Positions 54,563-63,931 of a stretch of 64,000 nt of DNA are shown here, piece by piece. Made by a program: the position numbers and the translations under genes. The notes under the pieces were generated by a model. It worked only from the letters and a program-made list of their open reading frames with translations. It made no database searches and was not told the DNA's origin. Source of the stretch: Ignavibacteria bacterium (GTDB taxonomy: Bacteria; Bacteroidota; Ignavibacteria; Tepidaquicellales; Tepidaquicellaceae); assembly GCA_041649015.1 (NCBI GenBank), contig JBAZNU010000003.1, forward strand, positions 434,001 through 498,000, in the 5' to 3' direction. Positions within the stretch are counted from its first letter, which is position 1. Every line of letters starts with the position of its first letter.

Positions 54563-55168
54563 ATGCCAAAACTCGTAATAGTCAGACACGGACAATCACA
54601 ATGGAATCTTGAAAACAGGTTCACAGGATGGATAGACATAGACCTTTCTCCGAAGGGAATTGAGGAAGCACACTATGCAGGTAAGTTACTAAAGGGTTAC
54701 AAGTTCGACAAAGCGTTTACCTCTGCGCTAGTCAGAGCCCAGAAAACTCTGGATATAATTCTTGAAGAAATTGGTCAGCAGAATATTCCTGTCGAAAAAG
54801 ACCAGGCGTTGAACGAAAGAATGTACGGAGATCTTCAGGGTTTGAATAAAGACGAAACAAGAAAGCAGTACGGGGACGAACAGGTGAAGCTATGGAGGCG
54901 CAGTTACGATATACAGCCTCCGAACGGCGAGAGTCTGAAAGATACTGCTGCGAGAGTTCTGCCTTACTGGAATGCAAAAATTGTTCCCGAGCTGAAAGAA
55001 GGTAAGAACATTCTAATATCAGCTCACGGAAACAGTCTGAGGGCGTTGATAATGCATCTTGAAGATCTTTCGAAGGAAAGGATTCTTGAGACAGAGATAC
55101 CGACCGGAAATCCAAAGATATACGAGCTGGACGAAAATCTTAATGTATTAGAAACCAGATACCTCTAA
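54563..55168 (+). CDS. gpmA: 2,3-bisphosphoglycerate-dependent phosphoglycerate mutase
   Basis: The enzyme interconverts 3- and 2-phosphoglycerate in glycolysis. Visible motifs are the phospho-His RHGQSQWN, GWIDIDLS, acid ERMYGDLQG and the second His in SAHGNSLRAL. I chose the ATG of MPKLVIVRHG at 54563; an earlier ATG at 54539 would overlap the previous gene by 13 nt. The protein is then 201 residues, slightly short of the usual 230-250, as in several bacteria. Confidence 0.9.
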   Translation: MPKLVIVRHGQSQWNLENRFTGWIDIDLSPKGIEEAHYAGKLLKGYKFDKAFTSALVRAQKTLDIILEEIGQQNIPVEKDQALNERMYGDLQGLNKDETRKQYGDEQVKLWRRSYDIQPPNGESLKDTAARVLPYWNAKIVPELKEGKNILISAHGNSLRALIMHLEDLSKERILETEIPTGNPKIYELDENLNVLETRYL

Positions 55169-55169
55169 T

Positions 55170-55799
55170 TTGAATAAAAAGTCCGGTATAAAGAACATAA
55201 TATTTGACCTCGGGAATACACTCGTGTATTTCGACCTTGGGTATTTTTACAGCGGAATTGCTGAGAGAGAGAAGAGACTAAATGCAGCAAAGTTTAAGAA
55301 ATTTATCATAAAGAACAGGCTCGATATTAAACTTATAACCGGACGACTCAGTCACAAGGATTTTTTCAAAAAACTTAAAAAGAAGTTTGACCTTAAGATA
55401 GGTTATAATGATTTTATTTACTTTTATTCTGATATATTCTGGGTAAATGAAAACATGAAAAGATTTCTTGAGAAGATATCAAGAGTTAAGAAGTACAAAC
55501 TCTACCTGCTTTCAAACACTGATTCGCCGCACATTAATTTTATAAATAACAATTTCCCGTTTATAAAGATTATCAAGAATCGTGTACTTTCGTACAAAGT
55601 AAACATGGCTAAGCCTGATAAAAAAATATTTCAGTACACACTCGATAAATTCAAACTGCTACCCGAAGAAACGGTGCTGATTGACGACATTAAAGAGAAT
55701 TTACTATCGGCTCAGAAACTTGGTATCAATACAATTCATTACAGCAGTCACAGGAAATTCACGAGTGAAATTTCCAGACTGATAAAGTCTGTAAAATAA
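55170..55799 (+). CDS. HAD superfamily hydrolase
   Basis: The 209-residue protein has HAD motifs I (IIFDLGNTLV), II (LLSNTD), III with Lys (AKPDKKIF) and IV (LIDDIKENL). The usual second Asp of motif I is Gly, as in the FDLG(G/N) subgroup of haloacid dehalogenase-like phosphatases. Substrate is unknown. It starts with TTG one base after the gpmA stop, so it is cotranscribed with it. Confidence 0.88.
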   Translation: MNKKSGIKNIIFDLGNTLVYFDLGYFYSGIAEREKRLNAAKFKKFIIKNRLDIKLITGRLSHKDFFKKLKKKFDLKIGYNDFIYFYSDIFWVNENMKRFLEKISRVKKYKLYLLSNTDSPHINFINNNFPFIKIIKNRVLSYKVNMAKPDKKIFQYTLDKFKLLPEETVLIDDIKENLLSAQKLGINTIHYSSHRKFTSEISRLIKSVK

Positions 55800-55804
55800 A
55801 AAGT

Positions 55805-55851
55805 TATTTAGACGAACAGGGACTGCATGGCAATCTCTGTTCGTTTAAATA
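55805..55851. terminator. Bidirectional terminator-like hairpin
   Basis: TATTTAGACGAACAGGGA pairs with TCTCTGTTCGTTTAAATA (G-U pairs allowed), leaving an 11-nt loop. It sits in the 58-nt gap between two convergent genes. Confidence 0.75.
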
Positions 55852-55857
55852 AAGCTA

Positions 55858-56682
55858 TCAGAAGTTGGAAGTAAAAAGTTTTGGAAATATAAATGATACT
55901 TCTGCTTTAATTGCCCACTTCGGTCCGTATTGCGGTTTTTTAACATAGTAATAATAACCCGCCTGAATATTTACAGGAATATCACCAAACGTAAATAACC
56001 TGCCGATGTCAAATCCAAGAGGAATCGTCCATTTATCGTCTTCCGGTGCTTTCCAGTCTGCAGTTATCGTTGGTTCTGTGCTGATATACCAAAGGTCGGG
56101 TAGATTTTTAATGATATACAACTGCAAAAGGAAAGCATTTATTTCCGGATAATTCTCATCACCCGCAAAAGACCAGGAATTCTGAGCATACATACCCAGC
56201 GTCCACCCTTTTGGTTGCGTAAGAAAACATATTCCCGGTCCCGCCGTCCATTTCTTTGAACGGACAGGGTCAATAGTTGCGGTAGGGAATGTTAAGATAG
56301 GTCCGAGTCCCCATATATATTTCCCGGGATCAGAGGGAGTGAAAAACATATCAATAGTTATGTCACCCAGCCCTGTCACGGACTTATTCACATCCACAGG
56401 TGCAGTAATAACCGGGAAAATAGTTCTGGTAATCACATTAACGTGTTTTCATAATTTAAACGGCAAAACCATCTGAATGTTCAGTTCATTCAAAGTCCGG
56501 TCATTATTATAACCGAGGTTAAAATAAGTGTTATTTTGAATAGGAAGGAAATTCAGATAAGCTAATGGATTTTGAATTATTTTCTGGAGTTGCTCGTCGG
56601 TATATTGCTGTGCTGAAGGTGTTGAATAGTAAAACAGTATACCCGAGAGTAAGATTAAGAAAATCCTTAATTTTGTTTTCAT
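55858..56682 (-). pseudogene. Outer-membrane transporter-like gene interrupted by an in-frame TGA
   Basis: The 77-residue upstream part (signal peptide, QQYTDEQLQKIIQNPLAYLNFLPIQNNTYFN, NIQMVLPFKL) ends at TGA (56451-56449). The same frame continues without a shift through KHVNVITRTIFPVITAPVDVN to the C-terminus, giving one 274-codon frame with a single stop. The family normally reads PFxLxxxWNVITR-like sequence here, so TGG (Trp) to TGA is the likely change. The intact protein would be a beta-rich outer-membrane or periplasmic transporter-like protein. Alternatives are an assembly error or readthrough. Confidence 0.75.
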
Positions 56683-56993
56683 AGCGATAAAGTATTTAAT
56701 TAAACAGTGTAATGTCTAACGAATAAATCCAAGAGAAAACACAAACTTTTTCTTTCGTGTTTTCCTTGCTGAAATATATTATACTTTTATACTAATATCA
56801 GAGTATATATTTAACAAAAGCAAAAATGAATTTCATCAAATATTAAATTATATTGATGCATATAACAATACACTTTTTAGTGCATATTCCGGCGAGAAAA
56901 TTGAGGGATAGCGTATTAAGATTAATCATTAGGATTGATAAGGATAGAATAAAAATACTGTCAGACCGGCAATGCTGCCTGACAGTAAACAGA
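56683..56993. other. Gene-free region between minus-strand genes
   Basis: This 311-nt gap holds the folE2 terminator hairpin (listed separately) and presumably the promoter of the broken outer-membrane-type gene. No ORF of note. Confidence 0.5.
56950..56986 (-). terminator. Terminator after folE2
   Basis: On the minus strand ACTGTCAG and CTGACAGT form a perfect 8-bp outer stem with an inner GGCA/TGCC pairing, followed by ATTTTTATT. It lies just past the folE2 stop codon. Confidence 0.8.
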
Positions 56994-57848
56994 TTAAAAT
57001 CTTTTTATCATGAAATCTTTTGCATGTCCGTTGCTGAAACTTTCGTGAGATTCTATCATCGCGTAGGCGTTATGATTATGAATGCTTTCGAAGTTTTCTG
57101 CTTCAACGTGATACCATAGTATCTTATCGTTTTGCTTTAGTTTAGTAACAACGTTTCGTACAACGTCTTCAACGAAGACAGGATTTTCATAAGCTTTTTC
57201 TGTAACGTATTTTTCATCTTCTCTTTTAAGGAGAGTGAAAAGTTCACAGCTTGCACTTTGTTCAACAATGCTTATAACGTCTTCAAACCATACAATATCA
57301 TTGAACCTTACAGCAACCGTTACTTCACCGCGCTGGTTATGTGCACCGTATTTAGAGATATTTTTCGAGCAAGGACAAAGGGTTTTAACCGGAACGACAA
57401 CAGTCATAATTACGTCTTTCTTGTTCTTGTTCACTACAGCATGAAACTTAATCCTGTAATCGATTAATGATGGTTTCCTGCTGACAGGAGCAAGTTTCTC
57501 CTTGAAGTAAGGAAAGTCAAGTTCGATATGAGCAGAATTTGCATGAAGCTTGTTTTGCATTTCCTTAAGAATCTCAAAAATAGAGTCAATGTGAATTTCT
57601 TTCTTGTTCATCAGGACTTCAACGAACCTGCTCATGTGAGTACCTTTAAACTCTTTTGGAAGATCGACTGTCATTGCAAAAGTAGCCACAGTATACTGAA
57701 CACCGCCATCCTTGTCTTTAACAGTTATTGGGTATTTGAGATTTTTAATGCCGACTTTATCGATTGGTATATCACGGATATCCGTCTGATTCTGTGTATC
57801 AGGAAGTGTGCATTTTAGTTCTTCTGTAATTGTGCTGTTCTTATGCAT
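56994..57848 (-). CDS. folE2: GTP cyclohydrolase FolE2 (type IB)
   Basis: The 284-residue enzyme converts GTP to dihydroneopterin triphosphate, the first step of folate synthesis. Type IB signatures are the N-terminal DIRDIPIDKVGIKNLKYPI, the conserved TLCPCSKNIS with metal-binding Cys, and the late HNAYAMIESHES. FolE2 can use metals other than zinc. It lies 15 nt after the Nudix gene on the same strand. Confidence 0.94.
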   Translation of the reverse strand: MHKNSTITEELKCTLPDTQNQTDIRDIPIDKVGIKNLKYPITVKDKDGGVQYTVATFAMTVDLPKEFKGTHMSRFVEVLMNKKEIHIDSIFEILKEMQNKLHANSAHIELDFPYFKEKLAPVSRKPSLIDYRIKFHAVVNKNKKDVIMTVVVPVKTLCPCSKNISKYGAHNQRGEVTVAVRFNDIVWFEDVISIVEQSASCELFTLLKREDEKYVTEKAYENPVFVEDVVRNVVTKLKQNDKILWYHVEAENFESIHNHNAYAMIESHESFSNGHAKDFMIKRF

Positions 57849-57863
57849 ATTAATGTTTTTATT

Positions 57864-58337
57864 CTAATTTGTTTCGGTAACGCATCTGAAAGGAGTAGTG
57901 TCACAATCGATTGAGATGCTGAAAAGATTACCATTTCCATTTAAAACAAAATTCCAAATATAAAGTTTATCTGAATCAGGAATGTGTGCTTTCATGATTT
58001 CGGATTGAGGTACAAACACAAAACTGCCTTCCGAGAAATCAGCCGGAAGCTTATCAACGGATTTATTGTACATGAGCAAGAACATCATGATGTTTCCGAT
58101 ATTTGGATAGTTCTTTTCGGTAACTATACCAAGAAGACTCCAGTCATTCGTTTTCGAAACTATGCCGCACTCTTCGTAAGCTTCCCTAACAGCGCACAAG
58201 AAAGGGGATTCCGCAATATCGGTTTTGAGTTTGCCTCCCGGAGGTGATAGAAATCCCATGTTAGGATTATTGGTACGTTTAAGAAGAAGAAAATCTCCTT
58301 CGGAGTTTTTAATATAGAGCAGAGTAGCGAGCTTCAA
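57864..58337 (-). CDS. Nudix hydrolase, candidate dihydroneopterin triphosphate diphosphatase
   Basis: The 157-residue protein has a Nudix box with two extra residues: GGKLKTDIAESP followed by REAYEECGI, retaining the REAYEE metal site. The family removes diphosphate from nucleoside or pterin triphosphates. Because folE2 follows at 15 nt, the product of FolE2 (dihydroneopterin triphosphate) is a reasonable substrate, but this is inferred from position. No signal peptide. Confidence 0.85.
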   Translation of the reverse strand: MKLATLLYIKNSEGDFLLLKRTNNPNMGFLSPPGGKLKTDIAESPFLCAVREAYEECGIVSKTNDWSLLGIVTEKNYPNIGNIMMFLLMYNKSVDKLPADFSEGSFVFVPQSEIMKAHIPDSDKLYIWNFVLNGNGNLFSISIDCDTTPFRCVTETN

Positions 58338-58370
58338 AGGGCAAGCAGAGTAAGAAATAACAGGGAAGTG

Positions 58371-58550
58371 TTATTTAGCTTCCCTGTGTAAAACGTGTTT
58401 TTTCGCGAATCTGTCGTATTTCTTAAGTTCGAGTCTTTCTTTAGTATTATTTCTGTTCTTGTATGAAACGTAAACACTTTTTCCTTTGTGTTCACCCTCA
58501 ACGCTAACGAGTTTAATCTTGATTCTCGCACCTTCTTTTTTCTTTGCCAT
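58371..58550 (-). CDS. rpmG: 50S ribosomal protein L33, zinc-free (C-minus) form
   Basis: The 59-residue basic protein starts MAKKKEGARIKIKLVSVEG and ends RLELKKYDRFAKKHVLHREAK, matching L33. It has no cysteine, so it lacks the zinc ribbon. ATG at 58550 and TAA at 58371 are clear. It lies 26 nt downstream of tRNA-Met and 33 nt before the Nudix gene, so a tRNA-rpmG-nudix-folE2 operon is likely. Confidence 0.92.
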   Translation of the reverse strand: MAKKKEGARIKIKLVSVEGEHKGKSVYVSYKNRNNTKERLELKKYDRFAKKHVLHREAK

Positions 58551-58576
58551 GTTAGAATATATTTAATTTTAATAAG

Positions 58577-58650
58577 TACCGGAGGAGGGACTTGAACCCC
58601 CGACCTGCGGATTATGATTCCGACGCTCTAACCAGCTGAGCTACTCCGGC
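58577..58650 (-). tRNA. tRNA-Met (anticodon CAT)
   Basis: The 74-nt cloverleaf has acceptor stem GCCGGAG/CTCCGGT (G-U at 1-72), D-stem GCTC/GAGC, anticodon loop ATCATAA, T-stem GGGGG/CCCTC with TTCAAGT, and discriminator A. CCA is not encoded. The body looks like elongator tRNA-Met; the anticodon alone could also fit tRNA-Ile2. Pair 27-43 (T-C) is mismatched. Confidence 0.93.
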
Positions 58651-59198
58651 AGCATGTTTCTAAAAAATCAGGACATTATCCGGAAGCTGCCTGAATTTAA
58701 TAGAACAATGAAAATAATAATTTCTGCACGATAATTCAATGTATATAATGGGAAATTTGAAGTTGAATTTTAAAGGGATTTAAATGCAGAATTCAAGACT
58801 TCAAAATGTGCCAAAATAGTCAAAATTGTATGTTTTTAAACTCTTAAACTTTTTTTCTGAAAAAGTTTAAAAATGAGCAGTTTTTGGGTTTGGCTTGACA
58901 CTAATTTAAGTCCAATTAGAGCGCAAGGTAAGGCCAATGTTAAAAAAGAAATAAGGGCAAAAGATAAAGTACTGTATTTACAGAGATTGTAAAAAAATTG
59001 TCTAAATCACTTAAGTATACTGATTTTTTTATTTGAAATTAGTTAAGGGTTTTAATGTTTTTATTTTATAAGTAACCGTATCCTTGTTTAATTGTATTGG
59101 ATTTTAACTTATGCTAAGAGAAGGTTGTGAAGAATGTGAAATTCAGGAACTTGTACTCTTATATTGAAAAAAGAATTATAAATGACTAAATTATCATA
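58651..59198. other. Gene-free region with one hairpin
   Basis: The 548-nt gap should hold the tRNA operon promoter and that of the 59199 gene. TTAAACTTTTT and AAAAAGTTTAA (58844-58870) form a perfect 11-bp hairpin. A 39-codon ORF at 58873-58992 follows but is not convincing. Confidence 0.5.
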
Positions 59199-59672
59199 AT
59201 GAAAATGAGCAGCAAATTAGCAATTCTTTTCTCATTTATGATTCTTTTAACAATACCGGCAGAATCATATTCACAGGATAGCTGGTGGAAAGAAAAGAAA
59301 TTTAAAACTGAGAATGCGAAGAAGAAATATGAGCTTTGCAAGAAAACGTTTAAGGAAATATCGAACGGATTCTCGTACGGCAGTGTAAGCCTGATAAGCA
59401 AATATTTTAACGGTGAAGTATTTCTTGATATTATGAGCAACGAAAAAGGATATTACAGCACCGGTCAGGCGGAATACATAGTTTCGGATTTCATAGACTA
59501 TTTCAAAGTTACGAGCGTAAAGCTGATAAACTCATATTACAAGAATTCTTATGCTTTTGTAATGGGAAAGTATTCTTACAACATAGGTTCGGGAAAACGT
59601 GAATTAAAATTATCTGTATCTCTGAAGTACCAGAATTATTCGTGGTACATTGACCAGATAAACCTGAATTAA
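59199..59672 (+). CDS. Exported DUF4783-like protein
   Basis: The 157-residue protein has a signal peptide (LAILFSFMILLTIPAESYS). The mature part, from about residue 48, resembles DUF4783 (ISKYFNGEVFLDIMSNEKGYYSTGQAEYIVSDF; SYAFVMGKY), an NTF2-like fold common in Bacteroidota. Function is unknown. It is 19 nt upstream of the large sensor kinase and probably cotranscribed with it. Confidence 0.75.
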   Translation: MKMSSKLAILFSFMILLTIPAESYSQDSWWKEKKFKTENAKKKYELCKKTFKEISNGFSYGSVSLISKYFNGEVFLDIMSNEKGYYSTGQAEYIVSDFIDYFKVTSVKLINSYYKNSYAFVMGKYSYNIGSGKRELKLSVSLKYQNYSWYIDQINLN

Positions 59673-59691
59673 AAACTTAAACACTCCGCAC

Positions 59692-62600
59692 TTGTACTTA
59701 ACTTACTTATTCCCCCGCAAGTATAAAGTGATGTCAGTTCTGCTGATAGTACTGCTGATATGGATATTCGCAGTAAAGATAACCTCCAACTTTATCATAT
59801 CAAGAGCAACCGAGACCGAAGGGCAGATAATAAAAGAAAAGAACGAAGAAAGAGAAAAACAGCTTGATTTAAGTTTTAATAAACTTGCAGGCAGGCTTAA
59901 CGAAGCGTCTTTAAAAATATCCGGAAATCTTGATGTAAGAAGGGACATCGAGAGAAGCGATATGAAGAGACTCTATGAAAATGTGCTGAATATAAGCTCG
60001 GGCGACAATTACGACATTGAATTGTTTGATAAAAGAATAGAGCAGGTCTTTTACAAAGGAAAGCAGCTATACCCCGAAATAATACTTATACAAAAAGCAT
60101 TGAACGGAAAATCCACGATGATAATAAAAGAAATCGGGTTTTTTACGTACCTCATTAAGTACACACCAATATTCAGGCTGGATAATGAAACGTATGTACA
60201 GGGTGTACTTGTTTTCGGAATACTTATAGACAGCAGGTACAGTCCTTCGCAGTATGAATTCAACGGAAAGCTGTTCACTGAAGAAATCGCAAAAGATTTT
60301 AGCGAGCCCGTTAATATAATACCGGCAGGACCGGCGGAAATTTTTTCCAATAAGGACACTCTTTCATCCCTGTACGGAAAGCTGGTGCTCCGCAGTGATG
60401 AAGGGAATACGATCGGGTATCTCAGCTTTCCAAGATACAATTTTTCGGAGCACAGGAATAACATCGAAGAGTTATCAGGAACTATGCTTTCGGTACTTGG
60501 ATTTCTATTTACAATACTTTTAATACCCATACTGCTGAAGTTTGTAAATCTTTTTAAATCAATCTGGATAAGACTTTTGTTATTCCTGATGACACTGCTT
60601 GTAGTGAGGTTCTTCTGGATATTGAGCGGGTTTCCTTCTGCATTCATGGACCATGAACTTTTCAATCCGCAGTTTTTCGCATCAAAGCTCGGCGGCGGAA
60701 TCTTCCAGTCGCTAGGTGATGTACTTATCACAATATTTTTCGTGGTAGTATATTCCTCATTTTTAATCAAGAATGTATTTGTACATATATCGGAAAGCAG
60801 ACAGGAAAAAAACGGATTAAGGTTTTTTCATGCAGGATTATTCATTCTTGCTATCGTTATATATTTCGGTTTGTTCAACGTGTACGGTAGCGTTATTCAG
60901 AGCCTTATATTTGATTCTAACATAAAGCTTCTTGATAAGTCTAACATAATACCCGACACTCCGCTTTTTGTAACACAACTTTCTATACTGCTTATAACTT
61001 TTGCGTATATACTCATAAATGTATCGCTTGTAATAACTCTCATTAACAGTTCGAGAAGCATTTTACATCAGAAGTTTTACAGGAAGTCGTTTATACTCAT
61101 TCTTTTGGTTTTATTCCTTGCAGTCAATGAATTCTTCAATGCTGTTCAAATAGATTTTTTCATAATAGATGTTTACAGGATTATAATCACACTTCTTGTT
61201 TTTTCAATTTCCACTTATTTTTTCAGGCAGATAAGTTCAAAGAGAAACATACCGCTTTTTACAGTGAAGAATTTGTCTTTAATTCTACTCGGTTGTATCA
61301 TAATAACGCCCGTGCTGATACTGGAGTTTACGAAATCGCAGGAGACGTTCTACGCTGAGAAGATAGGTGCCGGGCTGACGGAGAATCAGAACGATAAGAT
61401 TATATTCCTTCTTTCCGACGAGCTAAGTAAGCTTCAGGAAGATAAATACATAGACGAGTATATAACCGATGAATACAAAGCCGTAAAACTTCCATACTTT
61501 ATCTGGAGCAAGGGAAAATTCAACTTTGAAAAGTACAAATCGGATATAATACTGACAGACACGTCTAAAAGAATTATTAGCGATTTTAACAACAGCAACA
61601 ATCTGATTAACAGTGACAGTGTGATCGCATTCTTAAAGACGAATTATTTTTCGCGGAATATAGTCGATGAAATAGACGAATCGGATACGTTACAGGAAGA
61701 ATCAGATTTTGATGCTGACAAGGATTTTGACATTACGGAAACACCCGAGCCGATTTTCTTCGACAATATTATAATAATTGAAAACACTAACGAAAAGTAC
61801 TTTGCAGGAATTCTTCCGATTGAAAACGAAGAATTGCGGAATACACAGTATGCACAGCTGAAAGGATACGTTATTGCTATTCTGAATTCTGAAACGATAA
61901 ATCTTTTTACTGAGAATCAGTTTACGGGTAACTCAAACATTAACAGCGGCAACATATCGGACAGATTAATCTCAAAACCTGTAATAACGGAAATACTGAA
62001 CGATGAAATAATTAACTCAACCGATGCAGAGGTATCTAAAAGCGTACTGAAATTTACAGGACTCTTCAAAGAGAGTGTAAAAGCAACAGAGAAAAATAGT
62101 ACCTGGCGTTACGACCCTCTCGTAAACGAAAGGTACCGTTCATACTACATAAAGATAAACAGTCCCGTTAATTCATCCGACGAAAGAATTTTTGTGATAA
62201 GCATTAAGCGCGATGATTTCAGTCTCCTTATGTTTTACTTCCTTAAGTTTGTACTGTTTGCATTAACAATCTTTGTTGTTTTTAACATAATTTATTCATC
62301 AAGATATCTTCTAAACATACGTTCTCTTCAAATAGATTTCAGGTCGAAGCTCTTCCTGACATTTATATTCGTATCAGTGATACCTATTGTCATACTAGCA
62401 ATTTACACGAGGACGTACATTAGCAGCAAGAATGATACGAGTTACAGGAACCAGCTGCTCTCTGACCTCGGGCTTCTGAACGAGACGCTTAAAGATGAGA
62501 AAGTTTTATTTAACAGGTACAAGCCGACAGATACGATAAAGTTTGCCGGCAGAGAAATACTCACAAAGAGCTACGGCAACGTTGATAAAAACTTTAACAT

Positions 62601-63792
62601 ATTCGTTAAGTCAAAGTTGATTGCGACGACGAATGAAGAGCTTTACAAATCAGATTTTCTGGATACACGCGTTCCGGAAGAGGGTTACTTCAACATACTG
62701 ATACTCAAGCGCGACCTTTTTCTTGAAAGCAAGGAAATACAGGGACAGAATTACTTAGTAGGATATAAACCGCTGAAGGACAGGAATAATAACGTTAACG
62801 GAATAATATCATCATTATCGGTTTACAGGCAGAAAGAGATTCAGGAAGAGCTGACTGAGACGCTGACGTTTATATTCGGTTCATACTTTATTGTTATTAT
62901 AATTTTATTTGTCATAGTAGGATTTATTACAGCAAAACTTTCAAAGCCGATATCCGTACTTCAGGAGGCAACGGAAAAAATTGCAAAAGGTGAGGAAGAT
63001 GTGGTAATCGATATTGACCGAAGCGATGAATTCGGAAGTTTGGTGGATTCGTTCAACAAAATGACGCATGACCTGAAGAAGTCAAGAGAGGCGCTGAAGA
63101 AGGCTGAGCGTGAAGCCGCATGGAGAGACATTGCGCGAAGGGTTGCACATGAAATAAAGAATCCGCTTACACCTATGAAGCTTTCAATACAGCATCTTTA
63201 CACACTGTATCAGGAAAGAGAGTTTGAGGAATTTGAATATGCACTGAAAAAAACAAAAGAGCTGATTACACAGGAGGTTGAAAAGCTTGCGAATATTGCA
63301 ACGGCATTTTCCGATTATGCAAAACTTCCGAGAAGGAATTATGAGCTGCTTAACATTAACGAAGTGCTGGAAGATGTTATATCGCTTTACTCATTGAACA
63401 AGGAATTGATTATAGAGAAAGAGTTAAGCGAAGACCTAAGTCTTGTGAAAGCCGACAGACAGGAAATGAACAGAGTGTTCCAGAATCTTTTCAGGAATTC
63501 AGTACAGGCGCTCGAGGAAAAAAACAACAGCGATGGACGATGCATGATTTGCATTAAGTCATACAATAAACTTCACAAAGTAGTGGTTGAAATCCGGGAT
63601 AACGGCAGCGGAATGGACGACGAGATGCTAAAAAAACTTTTTGAACCTAACTTTTCAACGAAGACCACAGGCATGGGTCTCGGGCTTTCGATAATAAAGA
63701 AAGCGCTTGACGATATGAAAGCAGGAATAAAGTTTACAAGCAAAAAAGGGGAAGGAACGACCGTGGTTCTGGAGTTTGAGGTACCGCAGTAA
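59692..63792 (+). CDS. Very large NtrY-like membrane sensor histidine kinase
   Basis: The 1366-residue protein has one N-terminal membrane helix (about 13-32), an extracytoplasmic segment, a block of about eight membrane helices (about 258-545), a second extracytoplasmic region of about 300 residues, more helices near 845 and 890, a further sensor segment, a last helix (about 1065-1090), HAMP (LSKPISVLQEATEKIAKGEEDV), HisKA with phospho-His about 1153 in VAHEIKNPLTPMK, and HATPase (LFRNSVQAL, DNGSGMD, GMGLGLSIIKKA). The kinase core is NtrY-like. No receiver is fused and no regulator gene is adjacent in the window. The start TTG is at 59692. The signal is unknown. Confidence 0.93.
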   Translation: MYLTYLFPRKYKVMSVLLIVLLIWIFAVKITSNFIISRATETEGQIIKEKNEEREKQLDLSFNKLAGRLNEASLKISGNLDVRRDIERSDMKRLYENVLNISSGDNYDIELFDKRIEQVFYKGKQLYPEIILIQKALNGKSTMIIKEIGFFTYLIKYTPIFRLDNETYVQGVLVFGILIDSRYSPSQYEFNGKLFTEEIAKDFSEPVNIIPAGPAEIFSNKDTLSSLYGKLVLRSDEGNTIGYLSFPRYNFSEHRNNIEELSGTMLSVLGFLFTILLIPILLKFVNLFKSIWIRLLLFLMTLLVVRFFWILSGFPSAFMDHELFNPQFFASKLGGGIFQSLGDVLITIFFVVVYSSFLIKNVFVHISESRQEKNGLRFFHAGLFILAIVIYFGLFNVYGSVIQSLIFDSNIKLLDKSNIIPDTPLFVTQLSILLITFAYILINVSLVITLINSSRSILHQKFYRKSFILILLVLFLAVNEFFNAVQIDFFIIDVYRIIITLLVFSISTYFFRQISSKRNIPLFTVKNLSLILLGCIIITPVLILEFTKSQETFYAEKIGAGLTENQNDKIIFLLSDELSKLQEDKYIDEYITDEYKAVKLPYFIWSKGKFNFEKYKSDIILTDTSKRIISDFNNSNNLINSDSVIAFLKTNYFSRNIVDEIDESDTLQEESDFDADKDFDITETPEPIFFDNIIIIENTNEKYFAGILPIENEELRNTQYAQLKGYVIAILNSETINLFTENQFTGNSNINSGNISDRLISKPVITEILNDEIINSTDAEVSKSVLKFTGLFKESVKATEKNSTWRYDPLVNERYRSYYIKINSPVNSSDERIFVISIKRDDFSLLMFYFLKFVLFALTIFVVFNIIYSSRYLLNIRSLQIDFRSKLFLTFIFVSVIPIVILAIYTRTYISSKNDTSYRNQLLSDLGLLNETLKDEKVLFNRYKPTDTIKFAGREILTKSYGNVDKNFNIFVKSKLIATTNEELYKSDFLDTRVPEEGYFNILILKRDLFLESKEIQGQNYLVGYKPLKDRNNNVNGIISSLSVYRQKEIQEELTETLTFIFGSYFIVIIILFVIVGFITAKLSKPISVLQEATEKIAKGEEDVVIDIDRSDEFGSLVDSFNKMTHDLKKSREALKKAEREAAWRDIARRVAHEIKNPLTPMKLSIQHLYTLYQEREFEEFEYALKKTKELITQEVEKLANIATAFSDYAKLPRRNYELLNINEVLEDVISLYSLNKELIIEKELSEDLSLVKADRQEMNRVFQNLFRNSVQALEEKNNSDGRCMICIKSYNKLHKVVVEIRDNGSGMDDEMLKKLFEPNFSTKTTGMGLGLSIIKKALDDMKAGIKFTSKKGEGTTVVLEFEVPQ

Positions 63793-63882
63793 TTTTACAA
63801 TGAATAAAAATAATAGAACGCAGATTGCAGCTGATAGAACCGATAAACTCGGATAAAGATTTTTATATAAGAGATTAGCACA

Positions 63883-63931
63883 CCTGCCTAAAGGTAAACC
63901 TTCTGCAGATTAACCGTTAGGCAGGCTGAAA
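63883..63931. repeat. Imperfect palindromic repeat, related to 20943-21001
   Basis: CCTGCCTAAAGGTAAACC pairs with GATTAACCGTTAGGCAGG, a stem of about 18 bp with a few mismatches, around CTTCTGCAG. GCCTAAAGGTAAAC is shared exactly, in inverted orientation, with the repeat at 20943-21001. It lies about 90 nt after the kinase stop and may also terminate its transcript. Confidence 0.65.

Noticed and set aside
58334..58531. Minus-strand 65-codon ORF over the L33 region
   Set aside because: It is an out-of-frame shadow; the real gene in this place is rpmG at 58371-58550.
58873..58992. 39-codon ORF (begins MSSFWVWLDTN) after the hairpin at 58844-58870
   Set aside because: No recognised product and the length is expected by chance in AT-rich DNA; kept only as a note.
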